A stretch of 25,778 bases of DNA from a virus. The stretch is from positions 1 to 25,778 of the IMG/VR virus record IMGVR_UViG_3300043419_001132; one strand, given 5' to 3'. Within the stretch, counting starts at the first letter, position 1. Every line of letters starts with the position of its first letter. The notes under the pieces are model-generated. The model did not search any database, was not told the origin of the DNA, and was given only the letters and a program-made list of their open reading frames with translations. The translations under genes and the position numbers were made by a program. Shown piece after piece: positions 19,800 to 25,778 of the stretch.

Positions 19800-20422
19800 T
19801 TAAGTTCCTCCAGTATCTCTTTATATATATCCATAGACTCTTTATAGCCATCGAATTTTAGTAGGTGCCTCTTGATATTTTGATACTCACCTGTGTCTCT
19901 GGAATTTCTTGGAATATGACCAGAAAAGACTCCCTCTCCCCTAGTGAAGTCTTGAAATTTAATCTTATCAATTACATCCAAGTCGGTTATTGTCTTGCTA
20001 TAGTTTAACCCTAAGTCAGAGTAGATGGAGTTTAGTACAGAGTTAATGTCAGAAGTCAGGTTTTCAAACAATATCATTTTAGAATTTTTATTTCTTATCC
20101 ATTCATTATAGAATAGATTATATGATATAACTGTTTGATTACATAAAGACTCTGCGCCGTCCTCTGAAAGCATATCAGTGGATGTATAGTTTCCATCATA
20201 TAAGCAGTTGCTAATGATTGTATCTTCTGGATTTCTTAAGATGCTTACCTGGTAGAAATTTGATGATTGTGGAATTCTTTGAAGAAACTTATTGTGCATG
20301 TGGCTATTTATATTATACATTTTCCAGTCCACATCGTTAGCAAAATATGATAACTCTAATGCTGTTGACAGGAAAGTATTTCCAGTTCTTCTAAACGAAT
20401 TCAGCACAACATCTTTAGTCAT
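19796..20422 (-). CDS. sulfotransferase family protein (copy 3)
   Basis: A 208-residue protein from ATG 20422, chosen over an in-frame TTG at 20431 because AGAGG is correctly spaced and the ATG overlaps the preceding stop. NSFRRTGNTFL (8-18) is the PAPS-binding loop and LRNPEDTIISN (62-72) the 3'-phosphate site, though the loop has R-R-T-G in place of the commoner P-R-S-G. It is diverged from the other two copies. It is transcribed with a 2OG oxygenase, a nuclease and thioredoxin. Confidence 0.78.
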   Translation of the reverse strand: MTKDVVLNSFRRTGNTFLSTALELSYFANDVDWKMYNINSHMHNKFLQRIPQSSNFYQVSILRNPEDTIISNCLYDGNYTSTDMLSEDGAESLCNQTVISYNLFYNEWIRNKNSKMILFENLTSDINSVLNSIYSDLGLNYSKTITDLDVIDKIKFQDFTRGEGVFSGHIPRNSRDTGEYQNIKRHLLKFDGYKESMDIYKEILEELK

Positions 20423-20660
20423 CCAAATCAACCTCTGGCTGCTTCTCTAATCGTTGTCTTTCATCTACAACCTTGTACATAAACTTCATCATCTTGTCAT
20501 AACCAACTGCGTTATCCATTATCCTGTTGTAGTGGTGACTGCAAAATAGCAACTCTCCAGTAACCCCAGTAACCTGTACATAGGCCTGGGCTCCACAAGA
20601 ATCGCAGCGGTCATTTGCTGTTAGAATATAGTCTGGCTTTGCTTCTTTGTTTTTTATCAT
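20415..20660 (-). CDS. DUF7455-like zinc ribbon protein
   Basis: An 81-residue protein. DRCDSCGAQAYVQ, then GELLFCSHHYNRI, is the CxxC...CxHH ribbon I associate with the small actinobacterial DUF7455 family. The correct start is the ATG at 20660: a full consensus promoter places its -10 exactly 6 nt upstream, while an earlier in-frame start at 20696 lies inside that promoter. A shorter relative lies at 5241-5372. Function unknown. Confidence 0.78.
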   Translation of the reverse strand: MIKNKEAKPDYILTANDRCDSCGAQAYVQVTGVTGELLFCSHHYNRIMDNAVGYDKMMKFMYKVVDERQRLEKQPEVDLDD

Positions 20661-20666
20661 ATGATA

Positions 20667-20696
20667 ATTATACAGCCTGTTGATTGCCTTTGTCAA
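20667..20696 (-). promoter_or_regulatory. consensus leaderless promoter TTGACA-N18-TATAAT
   Basis: Minus strand TTGACA (20696-20691), 18 nt, TATAAT (20672-20667), 6 nt, ATG 20660. It overlaps the last codons of the GT60-like gene and likely drives the operon down to whiB. Confidence 0.75.
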
Positions 20697-21663
20697 CTAT
20701 ACTTTTTATCTGATCAAGGGTTATATTATGAAACGCAAGATACTCTCCCAAGGATCTTTCTGTACTTCTAAAATCTTCCATTAAAACTTCGTTAAATTCA
20801 TTTTTAATTAACTTGGCAGTCTCCAGCATTTTATCTATTACTGTGCTGGTTCCAGAATAAAATAGGTGCCTTGACAACTCTAGATTATCTGATTGATACA
20901 CAATATTAGAACTGCTTTCAACATTGACGCCTTGAGAAAGTGTATAACTTTTATCAGTTTGATATTTTTTAATTGCAGACAAGAACCAATTGCTTCTATC
21001 TTCACAGTCTTTTGCATTTTTAGGTGTTGTTGTTAAATATGTACGGTCAAGTTCATACATGTCAAAACCATTACAAAAAAGTTTTATAGAGAGTATGTGG
21101 TCCTCATCTCCCCAAAAATACATATATGGGTATGCAATTTTTGCTAAGGCTTTTGTTCCAAAAATAAAGTGTGGAGCAACCCTTTGAGAGATATGCCTTT
21201 CTTTTATGAAGTCTCTATCTGTTGAGTGCACATAGTCAAGTCCCCACGGATCATCGCTAGAATACACATACTTAGATTTTGTGCAATTAGACATAAACCT
21301 TTCACTTAGAAACTGTGTGATTACCGCCTTATCGTTTTGAATAAGATTGTGCTGGTCAATTAATTTCTCATCCCACCCTTTTGAAAATCCAGTATGACAA
21401 TCTATGCTAAGGATATAGTCTTCGTTATTATACAGTTGTTGAAGTTGATATCTTGTTTTACCTATTCCATAAACAATATTGCTGTCTAATACAATTATTT
21501 TTTTTTCATTTTTAATATGAGAAAAATCAACATTTGACACGCCCTGTAATGAAAGAGCAAAAGTTATTCTATCTGGATATGTTGCTTTTGCTATGCAGTC
21601 TTCAACAGTTTTTTGAATAGAACTATCAAATAAACTTGGTATCATTACAAATATTGTTTGCAT
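20668..21663 (-). CDS. GT60-like (Skp1-type) GlcNAc transferase
   Basis: A 331-residue protein. IFVMIPSLFDSSIQKTVEDC, then YGIGKTRYQ, then SIDCHTGFSKGWDE (D88, H90 as the metal-binding DxH), and YFWGDEDH (183-189) follow the layout of the GlcNAc transferase family first known from Skp1 modification in eukaryotes. It would transfer a UDP-activated sugar to a hydroxyl, often on a protein. AGTAGG precedes the ATG, one base after the FmdB-like stop. The leaderless promoter of the next gene starts in its last codons. Confidence 0.75.
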   Translation of the reverse strand: MQTIFVMIPSLFDSSIQKTVEDCIAKATYPDRITFALSLQGVSNVDFSHIKNEKKIIVLDSNIVYGIGKTRYQLQQLYNNEDYILSIDCHTGFSKGWDEKLIDQHNLIQNDKAVITQFLSERFMSNCTKSKYVYSSDDPWGLDYVHSTDRDFIKERHISQRVAPHFIFGTKALAKIAYPYMYFWGDEDHILSIKLFCNGFDMYELDRTYLTTTPKNAKDCEDRSNWFLSAIKKYQTDKSYTLSQGVNVESSSNIVYQSDNLELSRHLFYSGTSTVIDKMLETAKLIKNEFNEVLMEDFRSTERSLGEYLAFHNITLDQIKSIVDKGNQQAV

Positions 21664-21664
21664 C

Positions 21665-21850
21665 CTACTTTTTTCTATTGTCCGTGGAGTAAAATCCTGA
21701 TCCAGAAAATACGGCTCCTATTGGTGTATAGTGTCTACTCATATCATTTCCGCATGCATCGCATGGATAGATTTCTTTGTAATTGGCTATACTAGTGTTA
21801 AACTGCACAACTTCACTATTGCATGAACACATATACTCATAAACTGGCAT
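21665..21850 (-). CDS. FmdB-like zinc ribbon protein
   Basis: A 61-residue protein. MPVYEYMCSC, then PCDACGNDMSRHYTPIG, and SGSGFYSTD match the FmdB-type zinc ribbon (two Cys pairs, then a GFYxTD tail). The family is linked to regulation of formamidase and other genes, but most members are uncharacterised. The first base of the ATG is the last base of the ferredoxin stop (TAATG). Confidence 0.82.
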   Translation of the reverse strand: MPVYEYMCSCNSEVVQFNTSIANYKEIYPCDACGNDMSRHYTPIGAVFSGSGFYSTDNRKK

Positions 21851-22155
21851 TAGATATCCTTTATCTCTTCGTGATCTAAATGAATCTGAGTATGATACCT
21901 GGCACCATCTAAGTTGCCGATTGGTATAAAAAACTCTTGATTAATTCTTTTAAACTTTTCTTTATCTTTAGGCAACTCTTCATCCCAAAAGATTGCATCT
22001 GTTGGACATGCTGGTGCACAGGCTCCACAGTCGATACACTCATCTTGATTGATATACAGCATTCTGCCACCCTCATAGATGCAGTCGACTGGGCATTCTG
22101 CGATACAAGATCTATCTTTTATATCTACACATGCATCAGTAATAACGTATGCCAT
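21850..22155 (-). CDS. fdxA: FdxA-type 7Fe ferredoxin
   Basis: A 101-residue protein. C9, C17, C21 and C25, then C40-x2-C43-x2-C46-x3-C50-P, are the [3Fe-4S]/[4Fe-4S] ligands of actinobacterial FdxA; the text ITDACVDIKDRSCIAECPVD is very close to that family. It carries electrons, typically to P450s or reductases. The C-terminal extension is normal for FdxA. It could supply electrons to host or phage metabolism. It is coupled at both ends by TAATG overlaps. Confidence 0.9.
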   Translation of the reverse strand: MAYVITDACVDIKDRSCIAECPVDCIYEGGRMLYINQDECIDCGACAPACPTDAIFWDEELPKDKEKFKRINQEFFIPIGNLDGARYHTQIHLDHEEIKDI

Positions 22156-22265
22156 TACTTATTCTTTTTCTTTTCTTTTACAGTCCAGATTGGTGCATTC
22201 AATTTATCTCCGCCCCATTCATAACCAAGAAGTTTTACTACTGCCTTAATTATTTTAATACGCAT
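22155..22265 (-). CDS. small basic hypothetical protein
   Basis: A 36-residue frame filling the gap between the DUF2061 gene and fdxA, sharing one base with each neighbour (TAATG at both ends). The product begins MRIKIIKAVVKLLGYEWGGD and ends in a Lys-rich tail. The N-terminal helix is amphipathic and basic. The perfect fit in the operon is the main evidence. Confidence 0.55.
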   Translation of the reverse strand: MRIKIIKAVVKLLGYEWGGDKLNAPIWTVKEKKKNK

Positions 22266-22483
22266 TATCTAATCCCCTTTCCAAAGTTTGCCCACACTCG
22301 TTCATGAATAAAATATCCAAGCGCTTCCCACAGAATATAACCAAGTGCGCCAAGTGTTGCATATTCATATTCAACCTCGCCAGTTAATGCATATGTAACT
22401 ATTGCAATAATTCCAGCAACGCCAACAAGGTGAAAGGTTTCCCAACTTAATGTCTTAAGAAGTGTTCTTTTTGTTGATTCCAC
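22265..22483 (-). CDS. DUF2061 membrane protein (copy 3)
   Basis: A 72-residue protein with a GTG start and GGAG in the endolysin stop region as ribosome site. TLLKTLSWETFHLVG, a helix, then ALGYFIHERVWANFGKG keep the DUF2061 pattern (K-S/T-x-x-W/R and FIHERxW). It is more diverged than copies 1 and 2. It sits between the endolysin and ferredoxin genes, well away from the other two copies. Confidence 0.75.
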   Translation of the reverse strand: MESTKRTLLKTLSWETFHLVGVAGIIAIVTYALTGEVEYEYATLGALGYILWEALGYFIHERVWANFGKGIR

Positions 22484-22484
22484 C

Positions 22485-23273
22485 TTATGCTCCTAAAATC
22501 TTCTTGTATGTTGTAATGTCTACTACACCAGTCACTGGCAAAGAGTTCTTCTTCTGAAAGTCTTTTACAGCCTTCTCTGTTCCTGGACCGAACTGACCGT
22601 CTGCTTTTAGTCCAAGTGATTCTTGAACCTTCTTAACAGATGCACCTTTTGCTCCAGCCTTGAACGACTTAAATTCTTTCTTAGCAGCAGGTGCTGCAAC
22701 GGTGGACTTAACTGGCGCATCAGAAGATCCAACCTTTGAAAGCAGCGGAAGGTTTTCTTCTCCAGTGTATACTGGACGACCCCAACCAACTACAGCATTC
22801 ATCAACTTTTTCTTGTTATTCTTAACATATGCACGTGTCTTTTCTACGCACATTCCGCCATTGCGTTGATCTCCCTTTGCAGTTCCCGAAGTGTTTCCTT
22901 CAATAACCTGGATAGTTCCATCGCCATTATTCTTAATGCAAATACCTACATGTGAAATTCTATTGACACCATCATCTGGAAAATCAAAGTAAATCCAGTC
23001 TCCTGGTGTTGGATCGTCATTACGAGCATCTGCCCAACGATCATTCTTCTTAAACCAGTCTGCTGCTGCAACTGTTGATGCAGACTTTGGATACTTCTTA
23101 GCATCTAATCCAGATGTAAAAGCACACCACGAAACAAATGACTGGCACCATGGCTGAAAGTTAACCTTAGTCCATGCCCCATACTTTGTTTCGTTATCTT
23201 TTGGACCTTCTATGGTCCCGATTTCTTTCTTTGCAACTTCAATAATTGATTCTAGAGATCCTTTTGCTGGCAT
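22485..23273 (-). CDS. endolysin: CHAP amidase/peptidase plus peptidoglycan-binding domain
   Basis: A 262-residue protein. Residues about 10-170 form a CHAP domain: PWCQSFVSWC with catalytic C43, PGDWIYFDFP, and RISHVG with H108. A linker of Ala/Lys follows. Residues about 205-262 form a PG_binding_1 domain (GASVKKVQESLGL, DGQFGPGTEKAVKDFQ). It cuts the host cell wall at the end of infection. There is no signal peptide, so it needs a holin. Its start overlaps the upstream stop (TAATG). Confidence 0.92.
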   Translation of the reverse strand: MPAKGSLESIIEVAKKEIGTIEGPKDNETKYGAWTKVNFQPWCQSFVSWCAFTSGLDAKKYPKSASTVAAADWFKKNDRWADARNDDPTPGDWIYFDFPDDGVNRISHVGICIKNNGDGTIQVIEGNTSGTAKGDQRNGGMCVEKTRAYVKNNKKKLMNAVVGWGRPVYTGEENLPLLSKVGSSDAPVKSTVAAPAAKKEFKSFKAGAKGASVKKVQESLGLKADGQFGPGTEKAVKDFQKKNSLPVTGVVDITTYKKILGA

Positions 23274-24199
23274 TATATTGTTTCCTTTTCTGTTTTTGGC
23301 ACTACACCTTTTCTTTGGTGTATGTTTGCGTCTTCTTCTGTTGGTTTTTCATCAAACGGAATGTCTGGAGCATCACTCTTATATAAAGATTTTAGGTAGT
23401 ACTTCTCAAACATATAACGTCTTTGTGCTTGAAAGTTTTTAAACTTTTCAGTATCTCTAAAGTACTGCCCAAAATCATTCGACTCTTCAAGATGGTCTGG
23501 CCTATCTACACCTGGCTTTTCTGAGTTCCAGCACCAGTGATTTTTATTCACCATGTGAAAAAATAAGGCTTGATAATATTCAGATGGGTCGTCGTTCCCC
23601 CATGCTGGTCTATAGTGATAATCAAATTGTGGCTGACAGATTATTGCCTGGTTTGGCTTTGTAATAAACTCTTTATATCTAGCAACAAAGCCCCAGTCAC
23701 GATTTCCACCAATATGTAGATCAATCATGTATGGTCCTGGAGACCAGTCTATATGCAATGGAAGTTTTGGAATTCTGCCTTCAGAAGTTATCTGATGATG
23801 TGCATACATGTGATACCCAAAATGTATGTCATCAGTTCCTACAAGGGATTTTAATTTTTCAACTGCATAGTCTATAAATTTTTGAGGTATCTCTACCCCT
23901 TCTTCCCACTTATTCATTTGATGAGAATAACTTATTTCTTCTAATTTATTAGATGTTAAAAGTTCAACCAATTCGTTAAACATTTCTTCTGGGTAAAAAT
24001 TTTCTACCAAAAATGGCTCAAAGAAAACTATGTCATTTGTCATAATCTCTTCCAATTCCATATACTCTTTTTTAGAGGTCAGAGTCCATGGTGCCTTATT
24101 GAGATCTCCAGGATAATTTTTTAATAGGGGTGGACCAATTAAGTCTGGTATATCCATACTAAGATATTTATTCTTGTGCTGCTCTGATATTGATTCCAT
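23273..24199 (-). CDS. 2OG-Fe(II) oxygenase-like protein
   Basis: A 308-residue protein. LPLHIDWSPGPYMIDLHIGG (H149, D151), then QPQFDYHYRP (H195, R197), fit the HxD...H...R pattern of 2OG oxygenases of the prolyl-hydroxylase type. The C-terminal third is Glu/Lys-rich and seems to be a separate tail. GGAGG precedes the ATG and a TGG-TATAAT box lies just upstream. Located immediately before the endolysin; substrate unknown. Confidence 0.7.
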   Translation of the reverse strand: MESISEQHKNKYLSMDIPDLIGPPLLKNYPGDLNKAPWTLTSKKEYMELEEIMTNDIVFFEPFLVENFYPEEMFNELVELLTSNKLEEISYSHQMNKWEEGVEIPQKFIDYAVEKLKSLVGTDDIHFGYHMYAHHQITSEGRIPKLPLHIDWSPGPYMIDLHIGGNRDWGFVARYKEFITKPNQAIICQPQFDYHYRPAWGNDDPSEYYQALFFHMVNKNHWCWNSEKPGVDRPDHLEESNDFGQYFRDTEKFKNFQAQRRYMFEKYYLKSLYKSDAPDIPFDEKPTEEDANIHQRKGVVPKTEKETI

Positions 24200-24214
24200 G
24201 GTTCCTCCAACTTA

Positions 24215-24223
24215 ATTATACCA
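24215..24223 (-). promoter_or_regulatory. extended -10 promoter upstream of the oxygenase/endolysin operon
   Basis: TGG-TATAAT on the minus strand between tRNA-Asn and ATG 24199. The short predicted leader contains only GGAGG. The -35 region would lie inside the tRNA gene. Confidence 0.5.
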
Positions 24224-24232
24224 GTCTCTTTG

Positions 24233-24305
24233 CTGGGGTGGCAGGTATCGATCCTGCGACATCCGAATTAACAGTTCGGCACTCTACCATCTGAGTTACA
24301 CCCCA
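24233..24305 (-). tRNA. tRNA-Asn (GUU)
   Basis: Acceptor TGGGGTG pairs with CACCCCA; the anticodon stem CCGAA/TTCGG encloses CTGTTAA, anticodon GUU; the T-arm has GCAGG/CCTGC with loop ATCGATA. Discriminator G; CCA not encoded. A TGC-TAGAAT box ends 9 nt upstream, so it may have its own start site. Confidence 0.93.
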
Positions 24306-24310
24306 ATACT

Positions 24311-25498
24311 TTATATTCTAGCATACCCCTTAGCGCATTTTGGATTGGCACCAGTCACATAAACTATAGTTTTTCCCTTTTTGCACTTTATCTTATAGGT
24401 TTGTTTTGTTTTTGTCTGTTGTGTGGTTGCTGGTTTGATGGCCTCAACTGACAAGGGCACATCTATATTTGTTGTGACATCAGATACTTTTTCATTTTTT
24501 ACTGAGTTACTTTCTGTAATTTTAGCCATATCCTCAGTTTTTTGCTTTAACTCATCACCCATAGATATTGCTTTCTTCATGAGTTCTGGGTAATTTGCAA
24601 TGATGATATGAGAGGAGATGTTTCTGTACTTGTAGAAGATGCTGGTTCTCGCTTCGTTTTCGTCATGATTCTTTAACTCAGGGCAATTCCATCCAGTTGA
24701 GTGAGACCCAGGACCTACAAGGAACTCTTCGCCATTGATTTCAATTACTGCAGGGGAGCCAGAAGTTCCAAGTGCACCACAAATAGGAGATCTTGCTAAA
24801 ACCATTTTTGGAAATCCAACATGATGGGTGTATCCGCTAGGCATTGCTTCCGCTACAAAGTCGTACTCTAACTTTCTTGGATCAAGTTGATCAGAAACTT
24901 TATATCTTAAGTTTTCTGGTGTTGCATAATATGCATCTTGCTCTGCAACGGAGTTTAACCCATAGCCGTAAACTCGCATCTTTAACTTGTTGTCTATAGC
25001 AAATTTGATCTGTTCTAATGTTGCAATTTTATGCTTTACTTCAGTAACAATTGGCTTTTCCAAAACCAAAAAGGCAATATCATCTTGTGATTCAACCTTT
25101 CCAACTGGAAATGATTTGACATTTCCTATTGATTCTGGATTGATAACCTTGACTACCTTAACTCTTTTAGCAGAAGGGTCATCTGCACGTTTACCAGGCT
25201 CTTGAATCCAAATGACACCACCATTGTAGAAGTATTCACTTGCAGTGTCCCCATAGATACCCCAGATGCAATGTGCTGCTGTGACAACTACATAGGGATG
25301 TATTGGCTCACTAGTGCAACCCATGATATTAAAACTATCAGACTGTTTTGGAAATTCGATTGATCTCATTGGGGCAGCAAATTGATTACCCAGTGCAACT
25401 GTAAACTCTTGATAACGCTTCCATTCTTGGGCAGATGCGTTATTAATACCAACAATATTTAGTAAGGCCAAACACAAAACGATAGTTATTTTTTTCAA
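24311..25498 (-). CDS. secreted trypsin-like serine protease
   Basis: A 395-residue protein with a TTG start (AAAGGA upstream). Residues 1-23 are a signal peptide ending ASA. VVVTAAHC (H76), SQDDIAFLVL (D140) and GTSGSPA (S246) form the chymotrypsin-fold triad. A Lys/Thr/Gln linker (about 310-370) leads to a C-terminal KCKKGKTIVYVTGANPKCAKGY module with two cysteines, resembling tails I associate with acI-type secreted proteins. It is probably exported, perhaps attached to the cell surface. Unusual cargo for a phage; likely taken from a host. Confidence 0.88.
   Translation of the reverse strand: MKKITIVLCLALLNIVGINNASAQEWKRYQEFTVALGNQFAAPMRSIEFPKQSDSFNIMGCTSEPIHPYVVVTAAHCIWGIYGDTASEYFYNGGVIWIQEPGKRADDPSAKRVKVVKVINPESIGNVKSFPVGKVESQDDIAFLVLEKPIVTEVKHKIATLEQIKFAIDNKLKMRVYGYGLNSVAEQDAYYATPENLRYKVSDQLDPRKLEYDFVAEAMPSGYTHHVGFPKMVLARSPICGALGTSGSPAVIEINGEEFLVGPGSHSTGWNCPELKNHDENEARTSIFYKYRNISSHIIIANYPELMKKAISMGDELKQKTEDMAKITESNSVKNEKVSDVTTNIDVPLSVEAIKPATTQQTKTKQTYKIKCKKGKTIVYVTGANPKCAKGYARI
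24315..24323 (-). promoter_or_regulatory. extended -10 promoter of tRNA-Asn
   Basis: TGC-TAGAAT on the minus strand, 9 nt before the tRNA 5' end, overlapping the last codons of the protease gene. Confidence 0.5.
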
Positions 25499-25500
25499 TT

Positions 25501-25683
25501 TTATTCCTTTATTTTAAATACTACCTGGCAAGGATCTCCGCCAGTCTCCCACTCTTGCTCTTCTTCTTCGCTCATATATGGATCACCATCATGTGTGTTA
25601 CAAAATGGTTCTGTGATCCATCCACGATCAATTCCGTTATTCAACCAAATGTCAAACTCTGCGTAGTCTTCTTCTTTTAACAT
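25501..25683 (-). CDS. small acidic conserved-looking protein
   Basis: A 60-residue protein. WLNNGIDRGWITEPFCNTHD, then EEEEQEWETGGDPCQVVFKI, is a compact pattern I associate with short actinobacterial or actinophage proteins of unknown function (two Cys, possible metal site with His). A full consensus promoter places its -10 6 nt before ATG 25683, so the mRNA should be leaderless. Its stop lies in the ribosome site of the protease gene. Confidence 0.72.
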   Translation of the reverse strand: MLKEEDYAEFDIWLNNGIDRGWITEPFCNTHDGDPYMSEEEEQEWETGGDPCQVVFKIKE

Positions 25684-25689
25684 ACTATA

Positions 25690-25718
25690 AGTATAGCGTT
25701 AAGCGCTTATGATGTCAA
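25690..25718 (-). promoter_or_regulatory. consensus leaderless promoter TTGACA-N17-TATACT
   Basis: Minus strand TTGACA (25718-25713), 17 nt, TATACT (25695-25690), 6 nt, ATG 25683. It sits in the 3' end of the partial upstream gene. Confidence 0.78.
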
Positions 25719-25778
25719 CTGGACCCATGCACGATGGATTAAATTTAATTGCTGCAGAGACTGCTTGATTTACCCTAT
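25699..25778 (-). CDS. partial gene, C-terminal end only
   Basis: An open frame enters from beyond the window and ends at TAA 25701-25699. The visible end reads VNQAVSAAIKFNPSCMGPVD plus a few residues; it looks like a genuine conserved C-terminus rather than chance. Too short to name. The promoter of the next gene is inside it. Confidence 0.5.
   Translation of the reverse strand, partial: RVNQAVSAAIKFNPSCMGPVDIISA

Noticed and set aside
1-25778. CRISPR array, insertion sequence, integrase or attachment site
   Set aside because: No direct repeats with regular spacers, no transposase or integrase motifs, and no tRNA-fragment duplication were seen.

Overview
The window looks like part of the genome of a tailed bacteriophage infecting an AT-rich actinobacterium, probably a freshwater acI-type (Nanopelagicales-like) host. 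The phage case rests on a CHAP plus PG-binding endolysin, a head-associated structural protein, an HNH endonuclease, five tRNA genes and dense runs of tiny overlapping genes. The actinobacterial case rests on a WhiB-like Fe-S regulator, an FdxA-type ferredoxin, DUF7455-like zinc ribbons, and a secreted trypsin-like protease whose C-terminal tail resembles one I associate with acI secreted proteins. The host assignment is inference; no search was possible.

Layout. Positions 18-3064 (+) hold an operon of 14 very small, mostly unrecognised genes coupled by ATGA, TAATG or TGATG overlaps, ending in tRNA-Glu. Positions 3.1-10.5 kb are a strand-switching accessory block. It contains glycosyltransferases, a PNKP-type HAD phosphatase, two sulfotransferases, a JmjC-like oxygenase, a PD-(D/E)xK nuclease, tRNA-Met, tRNA-Ile(UAU) and tRNA-Arg, a HAD/nucleotidyltransferase fusion and a GDPD-like protein. 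From 10.5 kb to the end everything is on the minus strand. Going from low to high coordinates it holds a GT61 enzyme, head-related genes, an HNH gene with a structured non-coding region, Hsp20, small membrane proteins (XapX, DUF2061), an APS-kinase/nucleotidyltransferase fusion and WhiB. It continues with thioredoxin, a thermonuclease, an Asp/Asn hydroxylase, a third sulfotransferase, a GT60-like glycosyltransferase, FmdB-like and FdxA proteins, a third DUF2061, the endolysin, another 2OG oxygenase, tRNA-Asn and a secreted protease.

How the genes may work together. The most striking theme is a possible sulfation system: one enzyme that looks able to make the sulfate donor PAPS, plus three divergent sulfotransferases. 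Two of these are each followed, with a 4-nt overlap, by a 2-oxoglutarate oxygenase gene, which suggests hydroxylate-then-sulfate chemistry. Four glycosyltransferases and a sugar-activation cassette suggest the targets are glycans or glycoproteins of the virion or host surface.

The second theme is transcriptional. At least eleven genes have a -10 hexamer (TATAAT, TATACT, TACAAT or TAGACT) almost exactly 6 nt before the start codon, often with an extended TGN. Three also have a good -35 at 17-18 nt. This predicts leaderless mRNAs and resolves several start codons. tRNA-Arg, tRNA-Asn and a putative small RNA are placed the same way relative to their promoters.
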